Shown: positions 1 through 9,904 of the stretch, piece after piece | How the letters are laid out: each line of letters begins with the position of its first letter | Position numbering within the stretch: the stretch's first letter is position 1 | NCBI RefSeq assembly: GCF_037974265.1 | Contig: NZ_CP150233.1 | Span: forward strand, 868,001-932,000 | DNA length: 64,000 bases | Direction of reading: 5' to 3' | Source of the DNA: Paenibacillus sp. FSL R5-0623 | GTDB lineage: Bacteria; Bacillota; Bacilli; Paenibacillales; Paenibacillaceae | Made by a program: the position numbers and the translations under genes | Notes under the pieces: model-generated | The model's database searches: none | Told to the model about the DNA's origin: nothing | What the model saw: only the letters and a program-made list of their open reading frames with translations

Positions 1-1
1 T

Positions 2-841
2 TATAAATTGTTGGACCAAATAAGCATGGCAACACTTCACGAGGCGTTTGTGGATGCGTTCTCCGACTACCAGGTTAAAATGGATTTGCCTTTTTGGAGG
101 TTTCAACAGATGCTCCAACGAAGGGGGTATCACCCCGAAATCTCTATGGGAGCCTTTAAGGATGAGAGAATGGTCGGATTTGTTATCAATGGACTTCGAA
201 GCTGGAAGGGAAAGACAACTGCATATGACCTGGGGACAGGCGTTGTAGAAGATTGCAGACGGCAGGGCATTACAAGCGATCTGCTCTTGAATATTCAAAA
301 GCTGTTAAAAGAAAAAAATGTAGAGCAATATTTGCTGGAAGTCATCCAATCCAACGAATCTGCAGTTCAGCTGTACAGTAAACAAAACTTCAAAATCCAA
401 AGGGAATTTTCATGTTTCCAGTTGCAAAAAGATAAATTCATACCGCAAACGACCTGTACGGTGGAATGTGTGGAGAGAATCGATGTGGAGCAGTTTAAGG
501 AATTTTGGGATGTGGAGCCCTCCTGGCAAAATTCAATTGATTCCATCTACGCTGTACCGGAGGCTTTTATCTATGTGGTTGCACGTCAGGATCACAGCAT
601 TGTTGGTTATGGCATTATAGATCAAAAAACAGGTGATGTTCCACAGCTTGCAGTAAACCAAAATTACCGGGGCAAAGGTATTGCAAGCAGCATCCTGACA
701 GAGATGGTCCAACGCACAGAATCGCCTAGAATCAGTGTCCTCAATGTGGAGTCTCATCTGAAACCGATGGAAGATTTCCTCCTGGTCAAATCAGGTTTTG
801 CATATCATGTGGGCCAGTACGAAATGCTCTTGAAATTATAA
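2..841 (+). CDS. GNAT N-acetyltransferase, 5'-truncated by window edge
   Basis: Predicted acetyl-CoA-dependent N-acyltransferase with two GNAT-like halves. The first half carries the acetyl-CoA loop region as GVVEDCRRQGITSDLL. The second has the matching loop NYRGKGIASSIL near residues 220-231, followed by a typical C-terminal beta-strand stretch. The frame is open to the first base of the window. The earliest start-like codons (TTG at 8, ATG at 26) lack a visible ribosome site, and family members usually have a few more residues before the AFVDAFSDYQV segment, so the real start probably lies upstream of the window. The substrate cannot be inferred. It runs toward the two-component genes but is separated from them by about 200 bases. 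Confidence 0.85.
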   Translation, partial: YKLLDQISMATLHEAFVDAFSDYQVKMDLPFWRFQQMLQRRGYHPEISMGAFKDERMVGFVINGLRSWKGKTTAYDLGTGVVEDCRRQGITSDLLLNIQKLLKEKNVEQYLLEVIQSNESAVQLYSKQNFKIQREFSCFQLQKDKFIPQTTCTVECVERIDVEQFKEFWDVEPSWQNSIDSIYAVPEAFIYVVARQDHSIVGYGIIDQKTGDVPQLAVNQNYRGKGIASSILTEMVQRTESPRISVLNVESHLKPMEDFLLVKSGFAYHVGQYEMLLKL

Positions 842-1040
842 CGTGATACCCGTTTCGAATTAAGATCAGATCGGGTTCATACGAAAATATGTGGGGTGTT
901 AGTGTCTGTCTTGTTGGGCCAGTTGAACGGGAGGTTGATTAAAGGCTTCCCGGAAATCCTGGATTGCAGTATCCAACCCATCCTGTACTCGTTATAATAA
1001 TGTTGATATATGACATGGTTAGAGGAGACAAAGACATAAC

Positions 1041-2843
1041 ATGAGCCGAAAGACATACTGTAAGCGTATTCAGTTTCTGGATGATTGGAGTCTCAAAACC
1101 AAGTTGTACATATTGTTCATTTTTTGTGTGCTGGTCCCGGTCCTGGTCACAAATACCGTGTTTTACCAAAGCATCAAAGGTAACATTGAAGAGAAGGAGC
1201 ATAGCCGATTCAATGAAATGCAGCAAAGGATCAAGTTCAACCTGCGGAACAGTATAGACAATAGCCTGTATGTGTCCAATTTTCTCTATACCGATGGAAC
1301 GCTGAACCGGTTCATGGAGTTCAATTATCGCGATCAGGAAGACTATTACTCTGCCTACTATGATATGCTTAGCAACAACAATCTGGTCAGGTACTATTAC
1401 AGTTACCAGCAGGTGAATCAAATTACGTTTTATGTTGGCAATGATACCTTCGTCAATGGAGGAAACTTTATTAAGCTGGATGATGAGGTGAAGAAAAGTG
1501 ATTGGTATCAGGCGCTGATGAACACGAGTGACCATATCATGATCTATTCGTACTTTGACAAACAGCAGGCGGAGATGTCGCAAAGTCAGGGAGGACGCAA
1601 AGTAAGCATTATTCGTAAGCTGGATTACTTTGGGGAGCAGCAGGTTGAAAAGGTGTTAAAGGTTGATCTGGACTACGCTTTCATCAACAAATCGCTTAAA
1701 AATGAGGGAGCAAATGGGAAGGTGTATGTCGTTTCGGATGGCAGGGTCATTTTCTCGAACGATTCAAAAATGAATCAGACGCGCAAGCCATTTAATCTGA
1801 TTACGAACAGTCCAATTGATCCTGTTCAATCCATGCAATCGATTCCCGTTGTATCCGAGGATTGGCAGATTGTCGTCAGTACGGAGAAATTGGACGTTCT
1901 GTCGGAGATTGTTAATTCCAAGCTTAATTTGACTTTGCTGATCATTCTTAATCTGTTGGTGCCCACACTGCTGATCTGGTTAATATCCAGATCACTGGTC
2001 ATCAGAGTGGATCGGATAGCGAAGCACCTGGATCAAGTGAAGCATGAGAAATTTGAAGTGATATCGGGACCTGTGGGCAAGGACGAGATCGGCAGCCTGA
2101 CTCATAGTTATAACATGATGGTCATCAAGATCAAGAACCTGATTGAGATTGTGTTTAAGGGTCAGGTGGAGCGGCAAGCCCTTGAGCTCTCCAAAAAACA
2201 GGCGGAGCTGAAAGCCCTTCAGAGTCAGGTGAATCCCCATTTCATGTTCAACACGCTTGAAACGATCCGTATGAGGAGCTTGATCAAGGACGAGCTTGAA
2301 ACCTCCGATGTCATTCATAAACTGGCACTGCTGTTACGTCAGACGATCAATTGGGGCGACGATCTGATTACAATTGCAGAGGAAATCAATTTTGTGGAGA
2401 GTTATCTGAGTATCCAGCAGTATCGCTTTGGCGAAAAGCTGCAATTTGCAATCCGGATCACTGACGAATCCATTGCTGCCATGATGATACCCAAGCTAAC
2501 CGTTCTCACCTTTGTGGAGAATGCTTGTATCCATGGCATTGAGGGGACGTCGAATGATGGGGTCGTGGAGGTTTTATTCGAAATTCGAAGTAATGAACTG
2601 TACATTTCCATTCGAGATACCGGAGTCGGTATGGATCAGGACAAGCTGGCCTCGCTCCGCAAAATGATGCAAGACCCGAGTATGGATCGGATGAGCGAGC
2701 TTAGCAGCATTGGTATGATGAATGCATATATTCGGCTGCGGATGTATTTTGATGATTTCGTTAAAGTGCACATATTCAGTGAAAAGGGGAAGGGAACAAC
2801 GATTGGCATTCGAATTCCTCTTATGCAGGCATCTCAAGAATAA
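1041..2843 (+). CDS. YesM-like sensor histidine kinase
   Basis: Membrane sensor kinase of the LytS/YesM class, usually sensing sugars or a substrate-binding protein outside the cell. A transmembrane (TM) helix lies at about residues 19-42, an extracellular sensor region at about 43-290, a second TM helix at 290-312, and HAMP at about 313-365. The His_kinase segment contains QVNPHFMFNTLE, with H400 as the likely phospho-acceptor. A HATPase region has an N box (FVENACIHGIE) and a G box (DTGVGMD). An AGAGGAG ribosome site precedes the ATG. The gene is 11 bases before the response regulator, so the pair is one operon. The downstream ABC importer and GH43 enzyme suggest a xylan- or arabinan-derived oligosaccharide signal; that is inference. 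Confidence 0.95.
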   Translation: MSRKTYCKRIQFLDDWSLKTKLYILFIFCVLVPVLVTNTVFYQSIKGNIEEKEHSRFNEMQQRIKFNLRNSIDNSLYVSNFLYTDGTLNRFMEFNYRDQEDYYSAYYDMLSNNNLVRYYYSYQQVNQITFYVGNDTFVNGGNFIKLDDEVKKSDWYQALMNTSDHIMIYSYFDKQQAEMSQSQGGRKVSIIRKLDYFGEQQVEKVLKVDLDYAFINKSLKNEGANGKVYVVSDGRVIFSNDSKMNQTRKPFNLITNSPIDPVQSMQSIPVVSEDWQIVVSTEKLDVLSEIVNSKLNLTLLIILNLLVPTLLIWLISRSLVIRVDRIAKHLDQVKHEKFEVISGPVGKDEIGSLTHSYNMMVIKIKNLIEIVFKGQVERQALELSKKQAELKALQSQVNPHFMFNTLETIRMRSLIKDELETSDVIHKLALLLRQTINWGDDLITIAEEINFVESYLSIQQYRFGEKLQFAIRITDESIAAMMIPKLTVLTFVENACIHGIEGTSNDGVVEVLFEIRSNELYISIRDTGVGMDQDKLASLRKMMQDPSMDRMSELSSIGMMNAYIRLRMYFDDFVKVHIFSEKGKGTTIGIRIPLMQASQE

Positions 2844-2854
2844 GGAGCGAGGAT

Positions 2855-4429
2855 ATGATCAACGTGCTGATTGTGGACGATGAGCCATTTATTCGCCAAG
2901 GACTTCTATTGTTAATTGATTGGGAGTCTTACGGGTTTCAGATTTGCGGTCAGGCTTCCAATGGCATGCAGGCATTGGAGTGCATACGCGCTATGCAGCC
3001 TGATCTGGTGATTTCCGACATTAAGATGCCGGAAATGGACGGATTGCAGCTTGCCAAAACCTTGTACGAGCAATATAGCGGTGACATCAAGCTGATTCTT
3101 CTCAGTGGATTCTATGAGTTTGGATATGCCAAGCAGGCAATTAAATACCAGGTGGATGACTATATTCTCAAGCCTATTGTGAAGACCGAACTCGTTCAGG
3201 TGCTTGAGGAGTTCAGGGTCGCATTTAATGCGCGGGAGGAAGAGAAACGATATCAGCAAAAAAAAGATCGGATTATTATGGCTCAGCATATGCAGTCGAT
3301 CTTGCTTGGGGTGGCTGAGGAGGATGCTGTTATGAGTCTGCAGCCCCACTATCAAGATGCGGGCATACTGCGTTGCATCCTGATTGAGGCGGAATCCGGT
3401 CCAGAACAGGGAACGGATTGGTGCGCTCGGGTTGAGGCATGGGTGGGCAAGCCCTTTCCAGGACAAATTTTGAAGCCGTTCACAGGTGATAAAAATGCGG
3501 TTCTGCTCATGCTTACGGACCTGATGGTGAACCGTGAGGCAGTGACCTTGGAGCAATATTTGACCCGATTACATGCCGATCTGAGCCATGGTCAAGAGGC
3601 AGCTATTGCTTGTTATGTCGGGAAGGAAGTACATGAGTTGGAGGCGCTGCACGAGTCTTATCAATCCTGCGGCATAATGAAAAGCTTACGTTTCTTCACC
3701 ACTTGCAGGCCCATTTATTACTTCGAACTTATGGATACAACCTTATTTGTTAATCGGCCGGGACAGTTCGAAAAACAATTGTTTGATGGGCTAGTCAAGT
3801 CTATTGAGGAACAGCAGACGGATGAGTTACACAGTCATGCAAAGGCCATTTTTCAATTTTTTTTGGATGAGCGAATCGAGCCTGGTATTGTCCGCATCCA
3901 CTTGCATTATTTGGCATACACTTTGCTGGATCTCGTGAATAACGATACGGTTACTCCAGATTCCGGGCTGATGGAATCGACTTTTCTGAAGGTGAACTAC
4001 GCGATGTTATCCATGGAGGAAAACATTGAACATTTATGCGAATTCTCACTCATGTGCGCAGAGAAACTGAAGGAGCAGCAAAAGTCGAATGCGATGGGCG
4101 TATTAGCCAAAATTGAGGCCTTCATTCACGAGCATTACAGAGAAAATATCAGCCTAAAATTGCTGGGGGAGCAGTTTTACATGAATAGCGCATATCTGGG
4201 TCAGATTTTCAAAAAGCATTTCTCGATCAGCTTCAGTGATTATTTGAATCAATTGCGTGTTGAAGAAGCCGCCCGGCTGTTGCGCAGAACAGATCAAAGA
4301 GTATACGAAATCGCAACAATGGTGGGATATCGGGATTCCGATTACTTTATTAGCCGGTTCGAGAAACTCATGGGGGAGACTCCTGCACAATATCGTAAAA
4401 GTGCCCATGCTGCGTACTCTCTTGATTAA
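2855..4429 (+). CDS. YesN-like AraC-type response regulator
   Basis: Cytoplasmic transcription factor paired with the preceding kinase. An N-terminal REC domain (about residues 1-125) has acidic residues near D9-D10, the phospho-acceptor D55 in SDIKMPEMDG, and the conserved K near 107 (YILKPIVKTEL). A long linker follows, then a C-terminal AraC double helix-turn-helix (about 420-520) with the family signature from IATMVGYRDSDYFISRFEK to GETPAQYR. The ribosome site AAGGAGCGAG lies just upstream of the ATG. It probably activates the ABC importer and GH43 genes that follow a strong terminator; this target is inferred from adjacency only. Confidence 0.95.
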   Translation: MINVLIVDDEPFIRQGLLLLIDWESYGFQICGQASNGMQALECIRAMQPDLVISDIKMPEMDGLQLAKTLYEQYSGDIKLILLSGFYEFGYAKQAIKYQVDDYILKPIVKTELVQVLEEFRVAFNAREEEKRYQQKKDRIIMAQHMQSILLGVAEEDAVMSLQPHYQDAGILRCILIEAESGPEQGTDWCARVEAWVGKPFPGQILKPFTGDKNAVLLMLTDLMVNREAVTLEQYLTRLHADLSHGQEAAIACYVGKEVHELEALHESYQSCGIMKSLRFFTTCRPIYYFELMDTTLFVNRPGQFEKQLFDGLVKSIEEQQTDELHSHAKAIFQFFLDERIEPGIVRIHLHYLAYTLLDLVNNDTVTPDSGLMESTFLKVNYAMLSMEENIEHLCEFSLMCAEKLKEQQKSNAMGVLAKIEAFIHEHYRENISLKLLGEQFYMNSAYLGQIFKKHFSISFSDYLNQLRVEEAARLLRRTDQRVYEIATMVGYRDSDYFISRFEKLMGETPAQYRKSAHAAYSLD

Positions 4430-4430
4430 C

Positions 4431-4470
4431 ATCCTGCACTCCTTTACGGAGCGGCGGGATATTTTTTTTC
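4431..4470 (+). terminator. Rho-independent terminator after the two-component operon
   Basis: An imperfect stem pairs ATCCTGC with GCGGGAT (one wobble) around an inner TCC/GGA stem, followed by a run of eight T. It separates the regulator operon from the transporter operon. Confidence 0.75.
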
Positions 4471-4552
4471 GCAGATGCTGGAATTAGTGGGATTCCATCT
4501 ATAGTTTATCCCGTTGAGAGGGGCATGGAAGCATGATAATTTTAAGTCAGCC

Positions 4553-4572
4553 TTTGGAAAGCGCTTTCCAAA
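4553..4572 (+). promoter_or_regulatory. Perfect 20-bp cre-like palindrome (CcpA/LacI-family operator)
   Basis: TTTGGAAAGCGCTTTCCAAA is an exact 20-base inverted repeat with the central CG of catabolite responsive elements. It sits about 35 bases upstream of the binding-protein start, where CcpA or a dedicated LacI-type repressor would block transcription. No LacI gene is present in the window, so CcpA is the simplest reading. Confidence 0.8.
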
Positions 4573-4607
4573 AAGCTTCTGTCAATATAATCGATGGAGG
4601 GGTCATG

Positions 4608-6278
4608 ATGAAAAAGGATGTTAGAAAAAGAATCAAGTATAGTGCTCTGCTCGCTTTAATACTGGTCATCGCACTCACTGGATGTACACCGGGATCGTCC
4701 TCGAAAGGGGAAAAGACAGCAGATGGAAGGGAATTGAAACAATTTTCCGCATTTTTTGCCGTACCGGGAAAAATTGCGCCTGACGATAATCGGGTGGTAA
4801 AGGCTATTGAGGAGAAAACAGGCGTCAGAGTCACGATGGACTGGCTTACGGGCCAAACAGCCAAAGAGCGGATTGGTGTACTCATTGCAGGCGGCGAATA
4901 TCCCGACTTTATCGATGGGAGTGATGGTACTCAGCAACTGGTAGCAGCAGGGGCGTTAGTACCTCTTGAGGATTACATCGATAAATATCCCAACATCAAA
5001 AATTACCTGGGCGAAGACTGGAAGAAGATGAAAAATACGACGGATGGACATATCTACTTCATTCCTCAATTCGGCAATATACAAGAGAAATCGATGAAAG
5101 TAACCCATGATGGAGAAGCATTCTGGATTCAGAAGGCCGTACTGGAGTGGGATAATTATCCGACAATCAAAACGCTTGACCAATACTTCGACTTGATTGA
5201 ACGGTATAAAGCAGCTCACCCGACCGTTGATGGTCAGCCAACCATTGGATTTGAAATTATCTCCTATGACTGGCGTTATTTCGCACTGGAGAACCCTCCG
5301 CTCTTCATGGCTGGTTATCCGAACGAAGGCGCAGCCATCGTTGATAAAGAAACGCTGACGGCCAAAAACTATAATACCATTCCTGAAGCGAAGGCATATT
5401 TCAAGAAGATCAATGAGGTATATCATCAAGGCCTGGTCGATAACGAAACCTTTACAGCAAACTATGATCAATATATCTCCAAAATTTCAACCGGACGTGT
5501 GCTGGGTATGGTGGATCAAGGATGGCAGTTCCTTGACGCCGAGGCATCACTCGTGAAGCAAAAATTGTACGACAAAACCTATGTACCGTTGTCCATTACA
5601 CTCTCCGAGGATGTTAAAGGGCGCTATCAGAACAATCCAATCCTTAACGTGAATGGTGGCCTGGCCATTACAAAGAGCTGCGAGGATATCGAGGGAGCAC
5701 TTCAATATATTAATGATTTGCTGGACCCTGAGATGGAGGTATTGAGAACCTGGGGACAGGAAGGCGTGGATTACCAAGTCGATGACAAAGGCGTGTTCTC
5801 CAGGAATGAAGAGCAACGTGCGAATTCCAAAGATCCGGACTGGGTGCTGGCAAACACGGGAAGCCCGTTGGTCTATTTCCCGCATCATGAAGGCATGACC
5901 GCTGACGGGAAGAATGCCCTTGACCCTAAGGAGCAGCCGGAGGAGTACCTTGCCACATTGAATGACATCGACAAAAAAGTGCTGAAGGCTTACGGATATA
6001 CGAAGTTTACCGACTTCCTTGAGCCTGCGGAGGAAAATGAACCGTGGTTCCCAATCTATACCTATAATTTTGAACCGAATAAACCGGAGACCATAGCCAG
6101 ACAGAAAATGGATGATGTAAAACGCAAATGGCTGCCCAAAGTGATTATGACTTCACCAGCCGAATTTGATAAGGCTTGGGAAGAATATCAAGCCACGCTC
6201 AAGGAAAGTGCAGATATTAAAGCGTATGAAGATGCGCTGACGGAAGAAGTCAGCAGACGTATGGAACTGTGGGGATAA
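4608..6278 (+). CDS. Extracellular solute-binding lipoprotein of an oligosaccharide ABC importer
   Basis: Captures a sugar ligand outside the membrane and delivers it to the two permeases downstream. A basic N-terminus, hydrophobic core and LTGC lipobox (C26 lipidated) mark a type II signal peptide. At about 556 residues it fits the long LplA/family 1 binding proteins seen beside YesMN systems. The longer frame opens at 4533, but the cre-like palindrome lies inside that extension, while GGAGGGG ends six bases before the ATG at 4608, so 4608 is preferred. The ligand is unknown; the GH43 neighbour suggests xylo- or arabino-oligosaccharides. Confidence 0.92.
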   Translation: MKKDVRKRIKYSALLALILVIALTGCTPGSSSKGEKTADGRELKQFSAFFAVPGKIAPDDNRVVKAIEEKTGVRVTMDWLTGQTAKERIGVLIAGGEYPDFIDGSDGTQQLVAAGALVPLEDYIDKYPNIKNYLGEDWKKMKNTTDGHIYFIPQFGNIQEKSMKVTHDGEAFWIQKAVLEWDNYPTIKTLDQYFDLIERYKAAHPTVDGQPTIGFEIISYDWRYFALENPPLFMAGYPNEGAAIVDKETLTAKNYNTIPEAKAYFKKINEVYHQGLVDNETFTANYDQYISKISTGRVLGMVDQGWQFLDAEASLVKQKLYDKTYVPLSITLSEDVKGRYQNNPILNVNGGLAITKSCEDIEGALQYINDLLDPEMEVLRTWGQEGVDYQVDDKGVFSRNEEQRANSKDPDWVLANTGSPLVYFPHHEGMTADGKNALDPKEQPEEYLATLNDIDKKVLKAYGYTKFTDFLEPAEENEPWFPIYTYNFEPNKPETIARQKMDDVKRKWLPKVIMTSPAEFDKAWEEYQATLKESADIKAYEDALTEEVSRRMELWG

Positions 6279-6293
6279 AGGCCTGTCACACAG

Positions 6294-6322
6294 AAGGGCT
6301 ATGGGGAACCCCGTAGCCTTTC
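6294..6322 (+). terminator. Intra-operon attenuating hairpin
   Basis: GGCTATGGGG pairs with CCCCGTAGCC around a two-base loop (one wobble), followed by TTTCTT. It lies between the binding-protein gene and the first permease gene. A leaky hairpin here would give more binding-protein mRNA than permease mRNA, a common arrangement in ABC import operons. Confidence 0.65.
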
Positions 6323-6414
6323 TTACACGCTAGATTGGGAGATTGGATAGGAATGGAATCGATTCACCCAGACTGGGTGATATAGATAAACTCGTAAGCA
6401 AGGAGAGAAAAAAC

Positions 6415-7389
6415 ATGGCCAAAAAGGAGTTGCAGCCTTCGTTAAAAACCAGCCATATCCCAGCGGGAACAAGCTGGATCGGGTACAACCTGTCCAGAAT
6501 GAAAAGTCAGCGACAATTAATGTGGATGTCATTTCCGTTTATTGCGTTTATCGCTATTTTTGCGTATGGACCATTATGGGGCTGGTTGATGGCGTTTCAG
6601 AATTATAGACCGGGCATTGGTTTTATGGAGCAGGATTGGGTTGGAGTGGAACATTTCCGAACGTTATTCACGGACCCTACATTTTTACGTGTTATTCGCA
6701 ATACGCTGGCGATGAGCCTGATCAGTCTGTTTCTGGGATTTGTCGGCTCGATTGGCCTGGCGCTCTTATTGAATGAACTGCGAATGGTATTGTTCAAACG
6801 CGTGGTACAGACGGTTTCCTACCTTCCACATTTCCTGTCGTGGATCATCGTAACAGGTATCGTTGCGAATGTATTGTCAACGGAAACAGGAATAGTGAAT
6901 GTGCTGTTGACGAAATTGGGCCTGATTGATGCACCGATCAATTTTTTTGCCGAACCAAAGTACTTCTGGGGGATTGTAGGTCTGTCCAGCATGTGGAAGG
7001 AAATTGGCTGGGGCACGATTATTTATCTGGCGGCCATGGCGTCGATTAATCCGAGCTTGTACGAGGCAGCTTCCATCGACGGAGCCGGACGGTTTCGTAA
7101 AATGTTCAATGTCACACTTCCAAGCATCAAACCAACGATTATTATCCTGCTTATCATCAACGTTGGTAACGTACTGAACGCGGGTTTTGAGATTCAATAC
7201 TTGCTGGGGAACGGACTTGTGCAGGATGTATCCGAGACGATCGACATTTTTGTTTTGAAATACGGGATTAATCTCGGCAACTACTCACTTGCCACCGCAG
7301 CAGGCATTTTCAAAAGTGTGGTCAGTCTGGTGCTCATATTTATCGCCAACGGGATTGCCAAGTCTCTTGGTGAAGAGCGATTGATATGA
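6415..7389 (+). CDS. Sugar ABC transporter permease (LplB-like)
   Basis: First integral-membrane subunit of the importer. There are about six predicted TM helices, and the EAA loop reads EAASIDGAGRFRKMFNVTLP, which contacts the ATPase. The frame opens at 6343, but AAGGAG at 6400-6405 fits the ATG at 6415. It follows the binding-protein gene and is 15 bases before the second permease. No ATPase gene follows, so the importer probably uses a shared MsmX-type ATPase encoded elsewhere (inference from the family). Confidence 0.93.
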   Translation: MAKKELQPSLKTSHIPAGTSWIGYNLSRMKSQRQLMWMSFPFIAFIAIFAYGPLWGWLMAFQNYRPGIGFMEQDWVGVEHFRTLFTDPTFLRVIRNTLAMSLISLFLGFVGSIGLALLLNELRMVLFKRVVQTVSYLPHFLSWIIVTGIVANVLSTETGIVNVLLTKLGLIDAPINFFAEPKYFWGIVGLSSMWKEIGWGTIIYLAAMASINPSLYEAASIDGAGRFRKMFNVTLPSIKPTIIILLIINVGNVLNAGFEIQYLLGNGLVQDVSETIDIFVLKYGINLGNYSLATAAGIFKSVVSLVLIFIANGIAKSLGEERLI

Positions 7390-7404
7390 TAAGGGGGCAG
7401 AGCT

Positions 7405-8304
7405 GTGAAACGATTTAGTAGAAACCGAAGCTTGGGAGACTCTATTTTTTCTATCACCAATGGCATATTTATGTTGCTTGTCATGGTTGTTACGTTATAT
7501 CCTTTTTTAAACACCATTGCCGTATCTTTCAATAACGGGCTGGATACGATCCGTGGGGGGATCTATCTCTGGCCGAGGGAATGGACGCTACAAAATTACG
7601 TTTCCGTATTCCAGAATCCGAATCTGACGCAAGCTGCATTTGTTTCGGTCGCCAGAACCGTGGTGGGAACGGTTGTACAGCTGTTCTGTACAGCCATGCT
7701 GGCCTATGTGCTGAGCCGCAAGGAGTATATGTTTAACAAATTGGTCACAACGCTGTTTGTCATGACGATGTATTTCAGCGGCGGCTTAATTCCGGGATAC
7801 ATGCTGATCAAACAAGTGGGGCTGCTGAACAGCTTCTGGGTATACATTATTCCCGGGTTGATCGGGGTATTCAACATGATCGTCATTCGTACCTACATTC
7901 AGGGACTGTCTGAGGGATTGATTGAATCCGCGAAGATGGATGGAGCCGGAGATTTTCGGATTTTCATGCGTATCGTGCTTCCGTTATCCAAGCCGGTTCT
8001 GGCTACGGTTGCACTGTTTATTGCTGTAGGTCAGTGGAACTCCTGGTTTGACTCCATGTTGTACACGGCAGGAAATCGGAATTTGACCACCTTGCAGTAT
8101 GAACTGATGAAATTGTTATCCTCTGCGACCTCACAGGGGGGAACCGTCAACGTGGATTCATTCAAAAATGTAACCAACATGGTGACGCCTGTATCCATTC
8201 GGGCAGCAATCACGGTTGTGACGGCAATGCCGATTGTTTTACTGTATCCGTTCTTGCAAAAATACTTTGTGACTGGACTAACCATTGGAGGGGTAAAAGA
8301 ATGA
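7405..8304 (+). CDS. Sugar ABC transporter permease (LplC/YtcP-like)
   Basis: Second membrane subunit of the importer, 299 residues and about six TM helices. The EAA loop reads ESAKMDGAGDFRIFMRIVLP. It starts at GTG behind AAGGGGGCAG. Its end overlaps the GH43 gene by four bases (ATGA), indicating translational coupling to the enzyme that would process the imported sugar. Confidence 0.93.
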   Translation: MKRFSRNRSLGDSIFSITNGIFMLLVMVVTLYPFLNTIAVSFNNGLDTIRGGIYLWPREWTLQNYVSVFQNPNLTQAAFVSVARTVVGTVVQLFCTAMLAYVLSRKEYMFNKLVTTLFVMTMYFSGGLIPGYMLIKQVGLLNSFWVYIIPGLIGVFNMIVIRTYIQGLSEGLIESAKMDGAGDFRIFMRIVLPLSKPVLATVALFIAVGQWNSWFDSMLYTAGNRNLTTLQYELMKLLSSATSQGGTVNVDSFKNVTNMVTPVSIRAAITVVTAMPIVLLYPFLQKYFVTGLTIGGVKE

Positions 8305-9878
8305 AAAATGCAAATCAAAGCGAACAATGCACGTTTAACAATCCGATTATGCCCGGGTTTTATCCAGATCCATCCGTATGCCGGGTGGGTGAAGATTTTT
8401 ATCTGGTGACATCCACATTTGCCTATTTTCCTGGCGTTCCGATCTTTCAGAGCCGTGATCTAGTGAATTGGAAACAGATTGGCAATGTGCTGGACCGCCC
8501 TTCGCAATTAAATCTTCAGGGAGCAGGCCATTCACAGGGGATATTCGCTCCAACGCTTCGGTATCATGAAGGCACCTTCTATATGATTACAACCAATGTA
8601 TCACATGGCGGCAATTTTGTTGTAACCGCTACCGACCCGGCTGGGCCATGGTCTGATCCTTATTTTATTGAAGGCGCAGAAGGCATAGACCCTACGATTT
8701 TCTTCGATGATGGCAAAGCGTATTACCTTGGTACACGCCCTTGCTCTGAGGGAGTTCGTTATAATGGCAATTGGGAAGTTTGGCTGAGAGAGCTTGATCT
8801 GGGCAGTATGAAGCTGGTGGGAGACAGCTACGTTCTGTGGCGCGGGGCGATGGTGGATGTCATCTGGCCGGAAGGCCCGCATCTGTATAAGATCGATGAG
8901 TATTACTATTTATTGATTGCAGAGGGAGGCACAGGGCCCAACCATGCCGTGACCATTGCTCGTAGCAAAAGTTTGACCGAAGGATACGTCGGGAATCCGA
9001 ATAATCCAATCATTACACATCGCCATTTGGGTAAACGTTACCCTGTTGTTAATGTAGGACATGCCGACTTGGTGCAGGCTGCGAACGGTCAATGGTTCAT
9101 GGTCATGCTTGCTTCGCGTCCATATGGAGGGAGCTATAGCAATCTGGGGCGAGAGACGTTCCTTGCTTCTGTCGTTTGGGAGGACGGATGGCCTGTTGTC
9201 AATGAGGGCCGCGGCATCCTGGAGGAGCAGGGCTCGTTGGATTTGAAGCCTGTTCCAGTAGAGCCGCAACTGCGTTTTGACCATTTTGACAGTGATAAAC
9301 TGGGCTTGCAATGGATGTTTCTGCGTAATCCACAGGAAGACCTGTATTCATTAACCGAACGAAAAGGATACTTGCGGCTGAAACTGAAACCGCAAACATT
9401 GAAGGGAAAAGAAAATTCCAGCTTTGTATGTCTGCGTCAAAGGCATATGGATTATGTCGCAGCTACAGCGATGGAATTTGTGCCCGGGAATGCCAACGAA
9501 ACGGCTGGTCTTGTCGTCATTCAGAACGATCAGTATCACGTACGGATTGAGCGTGCTCTGGCCGAGAATCAGCAGGTGCTGCGTGTGGTGACCGTTATAG
9601 ATGGTCAGGATAGCCATATTGCGCAAATCGCGCTGGAGGGTGATGTATCACGAGTGTATATCAAACTGGCTGCGACAGGTCAGCAACTAAACTTCTATTA
9701 CAGCACGGATGGAAGTCAGTATCATCTGGTGGCGGAACAGGTGGATACAAGTAGCCTGAGCACCGAAGTAGCCGGCGGCTTTGTTGGCTGTTGTATCGGA
9801 ATGTTTAGCAGCAGCAACGGTACTTCTTCCGATCAGGTAGCGGACTTTGACTGGTTTGAATATGGTTCATATAATTAA
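8301..9878 (+). CDS. Glycoside hydrolase family 43 (beta-xylosidase / alpha-L-arabinofuranosidase type)
   Basis: Inverting glycosidase with a five-bladed beta-propeller at about residues 12-310 and a C-terminal concanavalin-like GH43_C2 beta-sandwich at about 325-520. The three catalytic acids are visible: base D23 in GFYPDPS, pKa modulator D130 in GIDPTIF, and acid E191 in WPEGPHLY. There is no signal peptide, so it should act in the cytoplasm on imported oligosaccharides. It is coupled to the permease by a four-base overlap and followed by a strong terminator. Whether it releases xylose or arabinose cannot be settled from sequence; the N-terminal pattern resembles subfamily 12 more than 11 (tentative). 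Confidence 0.93.
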   Translation: MKNANQSEQCTFNNPIMPGFYPDPSVCRVGEDFYLVTSTFAYFPGVPIFQSRDLVNWKQIGNVLDRPSQLNLQGAGHSQGIFAPTLRYHEGTFYMITTNVSHGGNFVVTATDPAGPWSDPYFIEGAEGIDPTIFFDDGKAYYLGTRPCSEGVRYNGNWEVWLRELDLGSMKLVGDSYVLWRGAMVDVIWPEGPHLYKIDEYYYLLIAEGGTGPNHAVTIARSKSLTEGYVGNPNNPIITHRHLGKRYPVVNVGHADLVQAANGQWFMVMLASRPYGGSYSNLGRETFLASVVWEDGWPVVNEGRGILEEQGSLDLKPVPVEPQLRFDHFDSDKLGLQWMFLRNPQEDLYSLTERKGYLRLKLKPQTLKGKENSSFVCLRQRHMDYVAATAMEFVPGNANETAGLVVIQNDQYHVRIERALAENQQVLRVVTVIDGQDSHIAQIALEGDVSRVYIKLAATGQQLNFYYSTDGSQYHLVAEQVDTSSLSTEVAGGFVGCCIGMFSSSNGTSSDQVADFDWFEYGSYN

Positions 9879-9904
9879 TATTTAGATGACAGAATAACAG
9901 CAAG

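Noticed and set aside
939..1583. 214-codon open frame antisense to the histidine kinase
   Set aside because: No ribosome site, opposite a well-supported gene and with unlikely residue composition; a shadow frame.
4533..4607. Longer N-terminus for the sugar-binding lipoprotein
   Set aside because: The extension contains the cre-like palindrome and the ribosome site; the lipoprotein signal begins at 4608.
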